NCBI GenBank assembly: GCA_039707465.1
Contig: CM077652.1
Span: 37,054,618-37,118,617 of the forward strand
Reading direction: 5' to 3'
DNA length: 64,000 nucleotides
Source: Rhabdophis nuchalis
Taxonomy: Eukaryota; Chordata; Lepidosauria; Squamata; Natricidae
In this document: piece after piece, positions 35,405 to 47,828 of the stretch
How the letters are laid out: every line of letters begins with the position of its first letter
Numbering within the stretch: position 1 is the stretch's first letter
Notes under the pieces: generated by a model
Told to the model about the DNA's origin: nothing
Seen by the model: only the letters and a program-made list of their open reading frames with translations
Databases searched by the model: none
Position numbers and translations under genes: made by a program

Positions 35405-36128
35405 AAATACAGTAGGTAGGTAGGTAGGTAGGTAGAGGGATAGAGAGAGAGAGGGAAAATACAGTAGGTAGGTAGGTAGGTAGGTAGAGGGAGAGAGAAA
35501 GAAATACAGTAGGTAGGTTGGTAGTGGGATAGAGAGAGAGAGGTAAAATACAGTACGTAGGTAGGTAGGTAGGTAGGTAGGTAGGTAGGTAGGTAGGTAG
35601 GTAGGTAGAGGGAGAGAGGAAGAAATACAGTAGGTAGGTAAGTAGGTAGGTAGGTAGGTAGGTAGGTAGAGGGAGAGAGAGGGGGGGGAGAAATACAGTA
35701 GGTAGGTGGTAGGTGGTAGATAGAGGGAGAAAGGAAGAAATACAGTAGGTAGGTAGGTAGGTAGAGAGAGAGGGGGGGGAAATATAGTAGGTAGGTAGGT
35801 AGGTAGGGGGATAGAGAGAGAGGGAGAAATACAGTAGGGAGGGAGGGAGAGAGGGAGGGAGGGAGGGAGGGAAAAATACAGTAGGTAGGTAGGTAGGTAG
35901 GTAGGTAGGTAGGTAGGTAGGTAGGTAGAGGAATAGAGAGAGAGAGGGAAAAATACAGTAGGTAGGTAGAGGGAGAGAGGAAGAAATACAGTAGGTTGGT
36001 AGGTAGGTAGGTAGGTAGGTAGGTAGGTAGGTAGGTAGGTAGGTAGGTAGAGGGATAGAGAGAGAGAGGGAAAAATACAGTAGGTAGGTAGAGGGAGAGA
36101 GGAAGAAATACAGTAGGTAGGTAGGTTG
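35405..36128. repeat. Compound (GTAG)n minisatellite with higher-order units
   Basis: Each higher-order unit is a (TAGG)n stretch of variable length, then a purine block (agagggatagagagagag or similar), then a constant aaatacag. About twelve units are visible. Confidence 0.93.
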
Positions 36129-39100
36129 GGGGTTATACGTAGTTGTGTATATGTGTTTGTGTGTGCAGGTGTAGATCTACACACAGATTGGTGGGCATTT
36201 AACCAGACTGGGCCACAGCAACGCGTGGCCAGGAACAGCTAGTTAAATAAATAGAAGTGGGATGGAATCTACCAGCATGGCTCTCCCATGCAGAGTGATA
36301 GCACTGAAGCCACAGGCAGCTCAATATAATGTAAAAATGAGGGCCTTGCACTTCTTCCTCCATGCTCTGGGCCCTAATTTCCCTTTGGTTCCTGGGAAAT
36401 GGGGATAGAGGAGCAGGGCCCGAGGAGATGGAAGGTGCCGCTGCCATTGCGACACAGCCTGGGCAAGGCCCTCACACCCGTTACGTCATCCCCTTTGGGA
36501 TGGGACAAGAACGTGACAAGGTGTTCTGAGCATGGCACCTTTGCGCTTCAGGGGTTGAGTAATCTCTCCTTGGCTTTATCAATGTGTTGGGTAATTAAGA
36601 GACCTTGTTTATAGCCGTTGTTTTTCTGTTGGCTGAAGGTATAGAATCCCACAGATGTTTTTACGATGAAGTTTTGCAAGGCTCAAGGGACCGGGAGGAA
36701 ATTTCCACTTGCTCGCTTCAGCCCAAGCTGCCTCGCTGGTTCCTGGCAGCAGCAAAGGGGGCCCGAGGAGTGGAGAGGTGGGGAGAAGGGAGGGGACGGC
36801 TTTGGTGCTTCTCCTTCCCCAGCGGATGGGAAGCTCTGCAGGGTCAAGTCACGGCGAGCCAGTCCTTGCCGTTGGGAGAAGAAAGCAGCAGCTCCAAGGG
36901 CAGTCCCTTTGGGGGAGGGGGGAAGAGGGGATGGCACCATTGCTGATCCCCCTTGGCAGACCCAGCGATGCCCTGACAACAGCAGAGGGTCTTGTGGCCC
37001 TTGGACAGAGGCAAGGGATGAAAAAGGGCGGTCTCTGATTACACCCTTGACCCTAAGCAGCCTCCCTGCATCTGGTGCCTTCTGAATGCCCCAGACCATG
37101 ACTTCCTTGTTTCCCACCAGTAGGATTACCTCTGGATTCAGCTCTGAAGACGCCGAGGAATCTCAGCTCCACAAGATACCTGACAAGGGTTCTCTTGCAA
37201 AGCTACCTCCAAGCGATGATCCGGTGGCAGTTGAGGGGAAGGGACACCAGGATGGAGGTTCATCTGTCTGAGACTGAATCCCAGCCCTGCCTTTCCCCTG
37301 CGATGCTGCAAGGCCAGAGGGAAGCAGGAAGACTTCAAAGCTGGTCCTTCAAAAGCATCTTCCTCCCTCTCCACGCTCCTGCTTGGCACCCAGCATCACG
37401 TCAAGAAAGGGCCACATCTCCTCATCGGTGGCTGCAGGGAAATCAGTTCAGGGCTCTGGGCTTGCAGTGAGCTGTGGGGTGTCCAAACACAAGGGAACCC
37501 CTTTCTTGACCAGGCACCCCGTTTTTCTCCTTTTCTGAACGCTTCCAACCAATCAGAGTAGTCTTAGCATTGAGGAGAGGATTGCTCTCCTGGTCAGCCG
37601 TTTTTCTGCTATCTTTCCAGGTCAACATTGTCCCGACCTTCTAAGGCCAACGGAGCAGGCTGTCAACAGGGTCCAAGGAGGCTGCCAGGTGGAGCCAGGG
37701 GTGATGCCTGTGAGGCAATTATTTTGGGAGGCCTTCAAGATTAATATTAAATCTTCCAAGCTCAGAAAACAAGAACCACTTGGATTTCTGGAAAACGTTT
37801 TATTACTAGAAGATAACAGAACCTTGAAAGCCTACCAAAGTAATTCTCTAGCTCAACTTAAACCCAGTGTAATTATGGCAGGGCCTCTTCCCCATGCTGT
37901 TCCTCTGCTCTGATCTCCAAAAACCTCTTCAGTAACAGCTGTCTTGTTGCCCCCTCTCTGCTCCAAAGGGCTATTAAATCCTCTAACCCAACATGTGACC
38001 ATGATTTATGGTTGCCAAAATGCTTCGTCCCAGGCAAAATGGCAATGAGATTCTGGAAACAGAGACAACCAACTCCCACCTCTTGACCTCAGCATGAGAA
38101 TGCAACATCTGGGTAAACCAACTCTTCCCTTAAACAAAGCGTGAGAAGCCAGCCTTGTGCTCTGGAGTGGTGGGGGAGGAGGTAGGTAGCTCCCCTGCAT
38201 TTCCAAAGCCCCAAATGTGCTGGAAGTGACAGGTGCCACTTCTCCCAGGCAGGCTGAAGGTCCTATCGACAGTGCCCTGTTAGTGAAGAACATCTTAAGC
38301 CTTTTCGGTCGCAACCTCTGGGGAGCAACAGGCAACACTATTCAGCTTCTAAGCTCTTCTAACAAGGAGTCTCCATGACCAGGTATGGCAGAAGGTTAGT
38401 GGCCAAAGCCAATCCCAAGCTGCATCTCTGGCTCCTCTGAGGACCAGGGGAGGTCCTGCTGGCCTCTCCCATGTCCACCTCCCTCCTTGACCTTTTTCTT
38501 CCAGTCAACCTCTGGATTGCCAGAATTCCTGCCCACCCCACCCCATCCCTCTCAGGAATTCACAGCCAATCCCTTCATTTTGGAGACCCACTAAGCAGTT
38601 AAAAAAGCCATCCCTTTCTCTAAGAGAAGAAATTATAGTGGGATGGAAATGCTACTCACAGACAGCTACTGAGTGAAGCCAAGGCTTGAGTCTTCTCTCC
38701 AGCCTTGGAGCAGTTAACAAAAGCCATCCAAGCTAATGGAACTGTCTAATTAGGACTGGCTTTATCCCTCCCAGCATCACAACAGCCACCAACCTACTTG
38801 GGAATTGGTCTCCAGCTGTTCTTTTGTATCATTTTGGCTTCCAGAGGGGAAGGGGTTTTTTTTAATCATTGTTCTTTGAAATGGGAGTTCATTGAGCATC
38901 CCGGAGCTCACCAGGGACTCCCAAACCGGTGGCTTGCCATTATGGTCCGTCTCACATCTTCCTCAGGGGCATCCTGGGGGTTCATTAGCTAGCTCAAAAG
39001 AGGTCAGAGGCTCTTGGGAGTTTCACACCTGATGCCCAGGTACTTGGGAGAGCACATTGTCACTTCTAAATACAAAAGTAACAGGAAGGAAAAGACAATG

Positions 39101-39213
39101 TAGCAAGTTTAAAAATAACACATATAATTTTTTGATCAGTGAGGTAATATTAATTCAGTGGTCAACTTATGTGTTGGGATATCTATGAAGGTTGTCAGTC
39201 ATCCAGGCCATGG
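36129..39213. other. Unannotated intergenic sequence
   Basis: About 3 kb with no convincing exon, RNA gene or repeat family. Short open frames do not resemble known proteins. Confidence 0.4.
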
Positions 39214-39396
39214 TTGTCCCAAAGGGTTTTTTTCAAGAGGCAGCTGGACCTTCTGGTTTTTCCTTAAAGACGTTTCACTTCTCATCCAGGAAGCTTCTTC
39301 AGCTCCAATGAAGAAGCTTCTTGGATGAGAAGCAAAATGTCTTCAAAGAAAAACCAGAAGGTCCAGCTGCCTCTTCAAAAAGCCCCTTTGGGACAT
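39214..39396. mobile_element. Palindromic repeat, family D
   Basis: ttgtcccaaagggtttttttcaag at the left faces ctcttcaaaaagcccctttg at the right. aagcttcttcagctccaatg lies at the centre. Second copy of the family at 30161-30376. Confidence 0.7.
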
Positions 39397-39539
39397 GTGT
39401 TACGATACCATTCAAAATATCACATATAAAAACAACCTGCGATTGCAGGTCTATGGTGCTGTCTTATCCTACCAAGAACATACTCCTTTGCCCCACAGCT
39501 GAGTTTGGGCATGCTGTGCTCTGGATGTAGTATATATAG

Positions 39540-40060
39540 AGTTGAGAAAGGCATTTGATAAAGTAGACCACAGCCTACTTCTTGGTAATATGTGGGATAG
39601 ACTGTACCACCTCCTGATGGATTCATAACTGGCTGACCAACCAGATTCAATGTGTAATACTCAGTGGAATTGCATCTACATGGAAAGCCACATGCAGTGG
39701 GGTAATCCAAGGTTCTGTCTTAGACCCAGCACTCTTCAATGTCTTCATAAACCATTTAGATGAGGGGACAGAATTTGCAGATGACACCAAGCTAGGGGGA
39801 ATAATCAACATTTTAGAAGATAGACTCAAGATCCAGAAGAATCTTGGCAGACTTGGTCCTATCCAACAACATACAATTCAGTGGTGCGAAAAGTAAGGTC
39901 TTACACGTAGGCAAGAAAAACCAAATGCACAGGCGTAGAATAGGCGGTACTTGGCTCAACAGTAGTAAATGTGAGAGGGATTTAAGAGTCCTTGCGGACA
40001 ACCACTTAAGTATGAGTTTGCTGCAACTGCCAAAAAAGCCTGAAGGTGGGCTGGAACCTG
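39540..40060 (+). mobile_element. CR1 LINE reverse-transcriptase fragment
   Basis: Broken frames read EKAFDKVDHSLLLGNMWD, then GSVLDPALFNVFIN and EFADDTKLGGI (the FADD catalytic box). It has frameshifts and no functional product. Confidence 0.85.
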
Positions 40061-40239
40061 GCAAGCCCCATCCTAGTCCAGAGCCTGAGCCACTCCATCA
40101 CAAGGACTTCTTAATATAAGTGACTCAGATGATATCCGAATCCTCCCCACAGCACAAGGCAGAATAGCATGGTAGCAATAGCACTTAGTAACCCTGTTGT
40201 TAGTGAATCTGGCTTCCCCATTGCCAGAAGGTCGCAAAA

Positions 40240-40472
40240 TAACACTAGCAATAGCACTTAGCACTTATACACCACTTTCCAGTGCTTCCCAGCCCTCTCT
40301 GAGTGGTTTATAGAGTCAGCACGTTGCCCCCAACAATCTGGGTCCCCATTTTACCCGCCTCGGAAGGACAGAAGGCTGAGTCAACCTTGAGCCTGGTGGG
40401 TTTGAACTCCCAAATTGAAGTCAGTGACAGTCAGCAGAAGGAGCCTGCAGTACTGCGCCACAACGGCTGATA
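40240..40472 (-). mobile_element. tRNA-derived SINE, minus strand
   Basis: On the minus strand it begins with a tRNA-like head (gttgtggcgcagtactgc) and contains gaaatggggacccagattg-like sequence plus ctgactctataaaccactca. A second copy lies at 55235-55472. Confidence 0.75.
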
Positions 40473-41147
40473 CGGGCAAGGAGGGGGTTCTTCAGCTTAC
40501 TTGCCACTTGAGCCTTCAGAATGGCCCCAGTGCGATTGGCCACTTAATCTAACGAAGATCAGGAGCCTGTTTATTTCACCATGATTCTCGCAAGGTTTTG
40601 CCTCCAGAAAAGAGGGTGAAAGGCAGGAAGATCTGGAAACATTTTGATTCTGCAAATAAAGAACACAAAACCACCCAATCTGTTTATTTTCCTTGCCGTG
40701 ATTGAGAGGAGCGGCAACCATGTTCAACGGCGAGAGAACGGAAGTTCTGGGAAGAAACTCCAGGGAGATTCTTTTGGGAGGCTTGGAGGCAGGCAGGACC
40801 TGCTTTCTTCTGCAGGGGGCCACTCCTTGCAGTGTGCTTTGTCATCCACTCCTTTTTCAGGGGCGATGGGGGGCATCAATGGCATCCAAAACGTTTGTCC
40901 GGTGGGCATTGGACCTACTTCAGAGCAAGGGAGGATTTCTGTTTAAGATTAGTCAGTGCAGAACTTTCAGGAGGTCGTATTTGGGCAGAAGAACTCACTG
41001 GCCAACGGCCAAATATTGACATCTCAACATGAACAGCTTCACAGATCGTGTTGAGGTCTTGGTAACCCAAGTTGGTTTAATGAGACAGAGTGGTCTGGTG
41101 CATATATCACACATGGGGCATAAATGAACACGTAGGGCAGTTTATGG

Positions 41148-41560
41148 CAAACCTTTTCAGCACCGAGTGCCCAAACCGGAATGTGCAGACATGTGTGTGC
41201 CTGTGCCACAGCTCCGGAAACTCAAAGACCAGCTGGCTGATGTGGGTTTCCAGCATGCGCAATGGGCAGCTGGTCTTCACAACCGCCAGAGCACCAAATG
41301 ATGCATTTTGGGTCATTTTCAGGCTGGTTTCCGGGCTGGTTTTGGCCCGAAAAACAGCCTGAAAACAAGATGAAAAATAGCCTGGAAAATGGCCATTTTG
41401 GTTGTTTTGGGGGCCGTTTTCAGGCCATTCCCGGTGCTCCGGCACCTGGGAAGACCAGCTGTGCATATGCGCACTAGAAACCAGAAGAGCACTGGCGATG
41501 GTTCACATGCCCACAGAGAGGTCTCCACGTGCCACCTCTGGCACGCATCATGGACATAAA
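41148..41560 (-). mobile_element. Diverged hAT-like MITE related to family A
   Basis: atggcaaaccttttcagcac at one side and ccacgtgccacctctggcac at the other match family A termini. The middle differs, with repeated ggctggttttggcccg-like units. Confidence 0.5.
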
Positions 41561-41917
41561 TAAAGAGCATGTCTTCTGAGAGGGTTTATACATGCAGATA
41601 CAATGTGCAGTTAGACTTAGCATAGTGACTGGACTCAGTCCATTCTGGTTGAGTCGATAACCTATACATAAGCAAGCCATGGGTCAGGGCAATGTGCTTA
41701 CCCCTCAGTGTGAAGTGTGAATCCATCACAAGCTGCTTTTCTTCTACACAAGGATTGTTGAGGGAAGGACAAGCTTAGACACACAAAACTACCTGACAAG
41801 ACTGCTGTGCCTCTGCTGCCAATCTTCGGCCCATTATCTATCTGTTTGGGATAGATAATTGGGAGTGGGATCCCAGGAGGGCACCCTCCAGTCTGAGGAT
41901 GCTCAGGTACTCCAGAA

Positions 41918-41987
41918 CAGGGGTCCCCAACCCTGGCAACTTTAAGCCTGGCGGACTTCAACTCCCAGAATTCCCCAGCCAGCAAAG
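41918..41987. mobile_element. Half of a family C palindromic MITE
   Basis: Only the left arm (caggggtccccaaccctggc to cagccagcaaag) is present. It stops exactly at the palindrome centre, where duplication copy B begins. Confidence 0.75.
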
Positions 41988-41992
41988 CAAAC

Positions 41993-42440
41993 AAAATATT
42001 GGCTTTGGAACATCCTATGACTCCCTCAAAAAAGAATCTGTACCTGGCATTTAAGAACGGAAAACTATTCTTCAGCGATTATTGGATAAGAAATGGACTT
42101 TGGAATGAAGATCCGACTTAGAAGAATGTCATCCAGAACCTCCTAGACCTTCTGTCCAAGGAAGAGTTCAGTGCCAGTCCATACTCAAAGCGGGAGGCCG
42201 GTCCTAAAGGGTTAGGGACCCTGTGCTCCATCTCTGCTCATCATTGGGCAAGGAAAAACCAATTCATTTCTGCAAAGTTCCTAATGAAAAAGTATTCCAT
42301 GTAAAGCATGAAGGAGTTTCTTGCTTTTCAAATATTCTTTTTTTGCAGTTCTCTGCTTTAACACTTTCAAAGGTATCCTACAGACCAGGGGTCTCTAACC
42401 TTGGCAACTTTAAGCCTGGAGGACTTCAACTCCCAGAATT
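41993..42440. repeat. Local duplication, copy B
   Basis: It matches 31272-31903 apart from lacking the 195-bp hAT-like element and having a 16-bp extra segment (atgaaggagtttcttg) near 42310. Confidence 0.9.
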
Positions 42441-42487
42441 AGGGAGTTGAAGTCCGCCAGGCTATAAGTTGCCAAGGTTGGGGACCC
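42387..42487. mobile_element. Family C MITE, centre deleted
   Basis: Both arms are present but the palindrome centre is lost (agaattagggagttgaagtc). It is the counterpart of 31851-31985. Confidence 0.8.
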
Positions 42488-42548
42488 CATCTCCAGAGTG
42501 TGCATCTCCAAAACAGTCATTGAAAACTGCTTCAAAGTCTAGGTCAGT

Positions 42549-42665
42549 GTTTCTCAACCTTGGCAGCATGGAGATGGGTGGACTTCAACTCCCAGAATTC
42601 CCCCAGCCAGTTTTGCTCTTGGAGTTGAAGGCCATACATCTTAAAGGTGCCAAGGTCCAGAAACC
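42549..42665. mobile_element. Family C palindromic MITE, diverged
   Basis: cagtgtttctcaaccttggc faces ggtgccaaggtccagaaacc. Confidence 0.65.
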
Positions 42666-43299
42666 TTGGTCTACTCTGGATTTAGAAGCAAAACGATTGC
42701 GGGTGTGGGAAAAACTTGGCCGTTCTAACCCAAAGAGGAAACCCTCTCTCTCCGTGTCCTTTTGTCCCTTGAGTGACATCTTTCCTTCTTCAAACATGCT
42801 AATTAAATTCCAGATTTTGAAAACTAGCATAATAGTTGACATATTCCTCCTTTCACAAAGGTGCTTCAAAGCAATAAAGAATGCAAGGCCCGCCTGACTC
42901 CGTCCTTATCTTTTTGCACTGTGATCTCCAGCAATTATTGGCTACGCGGCACCAACCATCCTAGAAGTTGCATAATCTCTACCAAGTGAGCACGTTCAGA
43001 AATATCTCAACTAGCGAGCGGGCACATTTTATACGGTGGCTATGAAAATTTATATACGATATTATAAAACCAAACTGATATTGTACAGAGACCAATGGAA
43101 TTTTCCAAGCACAAGCAGTGAGTTTGCTATTTCTTAGGAAGCAAAGAGGCCCCGGAAGAGCTAAGAGGACGTTTGGGAGGGGAGGGAATCTCCCACCTGA
43201 TGCGAAATGATGGGAAATGCAGCTGCTTTTGACAAGACATCAGGGGGATTGGTGCTTGAAGTTGCATTAACAGAGGGATAGAATCAATCAATCTATCGA

Positions 43300-44033
43300 T
43301 CAGAATAGAGCTGGAAGGGACCTTGGAGGTCTTCTAGCCCAACCCCCTGCTCAAGCAGGAGATCCTATACCAGTGATGGCAAACCTTTTTCACCTCAGGT
43401 GCCAAAAGCACACAGACTCGTGCTACTGTGTGCGCTCCATGTGCCCACGCCCATAATTTAATGCCTCCCATGCCATGTCCCCTGCGCATGCACGCGTGAC
43501 ACCCCCTGTTGCCCTGCGCATGTGCTCATGGCTTTTTTGGAGCCTGGGGAGGGCAAAAAAAGGCCCAACACACAAACTGGAAGTTCAGGAATGGACTTCC
43601 AGGTTGTCTGTTGGACCATTTTTCTCCCTCTGGAGGCTTCAGGAGGGCAAAAACTGGCCGAAAATCAAGGCCAAAAATCAGCTGGCCAGCAGGCTCATGT
43701 GCGCTGGAGCTGACAGGGCAACGCCTCGCATGCCCTCAGAAATGGCTTCCCATGCCACCTGTGGCACCCCTGCCATAGGTTTGCCATCATATACTATTTC
43801 AGACAGGGGACTGTCCAGTCTGAAGCAACCTGGAATTTAGGAGAAAGTTCCTAACAGTGAGGACAATTCGCCAGTGGAACCATTTGCCTTCAGAGGTGGT
43901 GGGGGCTCATTCACTGGAGGTTTTTAAGAAGAGACCGGACAGCCACTTGTCTGAAATGCTATAAGGTCTCCTGCTTGAGTGGGGGGCTGGACTAGAAGAC
44001 CTCAAAGATCCCTTCCAACTCTATTCTGATTGA
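43300..44033. mobile_element. Head-to-head CR1 pair with a nested hAT-like MITE
   Basis: Minus-strand CR1 (43300-43372, continuing about 43790-43825) is interrupted by a family A hAT-like MITE at about 43373-43788. It is followed by plus-strand CR1 at 43826-44033 ending with ggactagaagacctcaaaga. Confidence 0.8.
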
Positions 44034-44680
44034 TTAAAGAATACACAAGGTGGGGTTTTTCCCCCCTTTCTCTTTTCTCAACATTCCCTAAGGGGCCAAG
44101 ATGATGTCCTTGGGGAAGGAGGACATACAGGCACCAGGGAGACTGAAGCTTCCACCTCCCTCCAGCCATGGAGATGGATTGCACAGCTTTGGGCTGGTCA
44201 TTCTTGCTCCCCCATCCACTTTACAGAGGAGAGGAGGAGACAATAGATGCACTGGTGTAACTGGAGATGTGCCAAGGCAAGGTTAAATGCCCTGGGAAGC
44301 CAGCATGGTCTAACAGAGAAAGTGTGGGGCTGCCCCCAATCAGGCCTGGGCCCTTCTGCCCTAGAGAAAGCTCCAGGGAGGATGCCAGGCCAATTCTTCC
44401 CCTTTGGCTTCCAAGTCAGGATGGTGGATGAAGGTGGGCACCTCCTTCCCCGGTCACAGAATAACCATGGTTGAACTGTGCACACAGCCCTGATCTCCTG
44501 AATCCAAGGTAGGATGATCTAACCTAATAAATAAATATGGAATGGTCCAAAGTTCAGGCCAAGCAAACCACTCCAAAAGCAATCACTGGCCAGCTTGACC
44601 AGGGGCCTTTGAGCAGCCAAACTTCTTTGCCTTGAATGGCGACTTCAAACGGAGACCTGCATTGCCAAGTGTGTTAAATA
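44034..44680. other. Unannotated intergenic sequence
   Basis: No gene or repeat is recognised. Confidence 0.35.
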
Positions 44681-44689
44681 TGTTACGCC

Positions 44690-45194
44690 TCAACTTGAGG
44701 TCTGGCAGGTCAAGAGAAAAAGAGGTTGGCTAAATCTGGTGGAAGGTTTATTCTGAGTCAGGCCAAAAGGATTGAGTGGATTGCTCTCCAGAAATCCCAT
44801 CCAGCAAAGTTGCTTTTTGCAGGAAAATTGCAGGAAAATTTTGCACACCGCAGAGATGGATGGAGTGTAGTTTGCAGGAGGGGCTTCAGTCACACCAATG
44901 CAGCCGCCCTCTGGACTTTGTTAACCACATCTGCAAACTGCCCCGACAGATGTGAAGCCCTTGCTAGAGACAGCAGGCTTGTACCAAGACTGGCTGTGAC
45001 GCACTTCCTCCAGCCCCACTACAAGGCAAATATTGCAAAGTGCTCCCGATGCAAAGAGGGCAGGCTCAGGAACACAAATTCCTTGCGTTGTCAGTTTTAT
45101 CGGACTTTGTGTCAAGCCCTAGTCGTCCTCATCTAGCGGTAATCCCCAAATTCTCCTCACATTCGACTCACTGATAAGGAGCGTTACACAACCA
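44690..45194 (-). mobile_element. Possible LTR, minus strand
   Basis: On the minus strand it begins tgtaacgctcctt, ends ggcgtaaca, and has AATAAA about 65 bp before the end. No target duplication was confirmed, so the boundaries are uncertain. Confidence 0.4.
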
Positions 45195-46629
45195 ATACTC
45201 TTACAACATGTTATATCTAGCATCAAGGTCCCAGCAGAGGGAACCCCAGCAAGATTTAGGATGGGTTGGCGGTACGCATAGTTGGGGTGGATGCATTCTG
45301 ATTCTCTTTTTTCTCTTTGAGTTGCTGGCTAAAGGTGGTAGTAAATTAAATTGAAATTTCCTGCAGAGTCTGGATGAAGATCATAGAGACAGCAGCAGCA
45401 GCCTGTATCTGTGCCGGTGGTCATATATGCAACATACAGTATATGCACCACAGCGCCTGTGTGTGTATGTGCCTCTCTGTCCTCCCTCTTCCACCTGGGA
45501 GTGGACACCTCCTGCGTGTGGCATCTCCTCCTTCCTCTGCTGCTCTTTTCCCAACAGTTAGATAATCTGTGGGGACTGGGAAGCCGGGCTGAGTTGGGGC
45601 AGGGCGCTCTGCAGGGTAGCTATTTCCAGAAGCTGTAAGCGCTTCAGCATTCAGCTGCTCTGATCCCCTATTTGGCACCAGCCTTCCTGTGCCTGTGGGG
45701 GGGAGAGGACACACACAAAGGAAATCCTCCAAGCAAAAGATCCCCTGCAGAGACGCCCTGCCCCTGAGTGGCTGGGGAGTCCCCGGCTTCAGTCATATTG
45801 GGGTGGCAGGGAAAGCCAGCCTCTGCACGGAGCTCTTGGCAGCTGCCAGGAGCCTTGCCAGGGTTTGGAAGGAGGGACCCAGGAGCGCAAAGGCCCAGCA
45901 CAAGCTCTCCAATCAAAGGCAAACGGGAAAGTTTTCACCATGGAGTTGTGGCAGGCAATCAGGATGCCAAGCTGGAGCATGCCAAGGGCAGCCAGACTTT
46001 GCCATGGCAACCCAAATCCCAGTTTTCCTTCACTGGCACCACAGACTCCCCCCCCCCCCCCCGTTTAATTCCTTCAGGAACAGGCCTGGGGCCGTTCTAT
46101 GCTTTGGGGGCCCAGCCGGTGCTCCATCACAAGCAGCAAGGATTCTCCCAGGAAGGCAGAGGTGACCAAGTGAACAGGGAAGACAGCCCCCCCCTCCTGC
46201 AAGGGCTCTGGTGATTTGGGGGATTCCCCATGGGAATATTGCCCTGCCCAACCTGGCAGTGGGACCCAAGGCTCTTTGGTTGCCATGGACACCGGAGCCC
46301 CATTTAGCCAGGAGTGGGGGTCCAGGTGCTGGCCCTCCACAGGGAAGCAGTGGGGCAAGGAAGGAAATGCCCTCTTTTGCCCCATGAAGGATGGAGAAGT
46401 GAAAAAAGTCTCCGCCTTCAAATTGGCGTTGCCAATAAGAAGAGAATTTGCCGCTTAGGGTTGAAGTTGGTCGTTTTCTTGGTCTTCCATTCCCAATGAG
46501 GAAACCTCATCAGTGCCCTGTTAAGTTAATATCAGCATCAGCCATGATGTGTTACCTAGTTGGGTAAATGAAACATCTGCAAGAAAACAGCCAAGCTCAG
46601 AGGGCACTAAGGGCCATTTTATTTTGCAG
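45195..46629. other. Unannotated intergenic sequence
   Basis: A C homopolymer lies near 46048-46062. No recognisable gene. Confidence 0.4.
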
Positions 46630-47235
46630 CTGGAGAAATCAATTTAATTTTATTTAATTTTAATTTAATTTAATATTAGACTTATAAACCGTCCCCCGGG
46701 GCGGTGTACAGGGAAAAAATTAAAAACCATATAAACAGACAATATATAACAAAGCTAAAAACGAATTAAATTACCTGTACTAGAATTTAAAAATATTAAA
46801 ATAGGAACCCTCCTAAGCTAAAATTCCCTAAATCTAAAATCGATTTATGTCCTTGACAGACGTTATGTTATAAAATCAATACCATTTACGCAAGACCAGC
46901 TTGTTGAAATAAATATGTTTTAAGTGAGCGGCGGAAGAGGGGAAGGTCCGTGATTGTGCGAAGTTCGGGGGGTAGGTCGTTCCAGAGGGCCGGCCCAGAC
47001 ACACAGAGAAGGCCCTACCCCTGGGCACCGCTAGCCGGCATTGCCCAGCAGTTGGTACCCTCAGTAGGCCCTCTCTGTGGGAGCGTATCGGACGTAGGGA
47101 GGTATGTGGCAGGAGACGGTCCCGCAAGTAACTAGGCCCCGAGCCATGGAGCGATTTGAAGATGGTAACAAGCACCTTGAAGCGCACCCGGAAGGCCACC
47201 GGTAGCCAGTGCAGCTCGCGCAGGAGAGGTGTTAC
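46630..47235 (-). mobile_element. L2-type LINE 3' end, minus strand
   Basis: The minus frame 46876-47199 reads RVRFKVLVTIFKSLHGSGPS, LRPIRSHREGLLRVP and PRGRAFSVCLGRP. It is followed by the 3' UTR with a rich TTTAA/ATTTAA tail. Confidence 0.85.
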
Positions 47236-47559
47236 GTGCCATCAATCATGGCAGCTTCTGTTTCAGCTCCTGGGTCAGCTTCAGCCTGTTATTTATGGAG
47301 GGGGGAGAAGAGAGCATGCCTTTTGCAAAGACAGAACATCTGCAACGCATGCAAGAGCCTCCGTTCAGCTCCATCGTTGCGCCTGAAGGGGATCTTGGTG
47401 GGGCTGGAAGAGCTGCTCTCTGGCAGAGCTACAGCTTACCCTTGTAGGCCACAGTTGGCCCACTAGACCTCAGGGCAGGCTCCACGTCAAGCTGTGCTTG
47501 AAAAAGCATCTCCATGATTTGGAAGAATTGGGGAAAGTGGGGCATCTCGGTGCTTTTGG

Positions 47560-47828
47560 TTTCTGAAGCACCAAAAGAAAAAGCACCAGAAGGCAAGACT
47601 GGAAACAATGGATGGAAATGAACGAAGGAGAGCTGCAACCTGGTTAAGGAGAAATTCCCTAACGGTGAGAATCGATAGAAGAGCTTCCCTCCAGAAGTTG
47701 TGGGTGCTCCATCACTGGAGGCTTTTAAGAAGACAGCCACTTGCCTGGAACAATATCGGGTCTCCTGCTTGTCTAGAGGGTTGGACTAGAAGACCTCCAA
47801 GTTCCCTTCGAACACTGTTATTCTGTTC
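47560..47828 (+). mobile_element. CR1 LINE 3' end
   Basis: It ends gttggactagaagacctcca, then cactgttattctgttc. Confidence 0.82.

Noticed and set aside
35372..36184. A 270-codon Thr-Tyr-Leu-Pro repeat frame
   Set aside because: Translation of the GTAG minisatellite, not a silk- or mucin-like gene.
44690..45194. A confirmed full LTR
   Set aside because: The ends and AATAAA look right, but no matching target duplication could be found, so it is kept only as a low-confidence feature.
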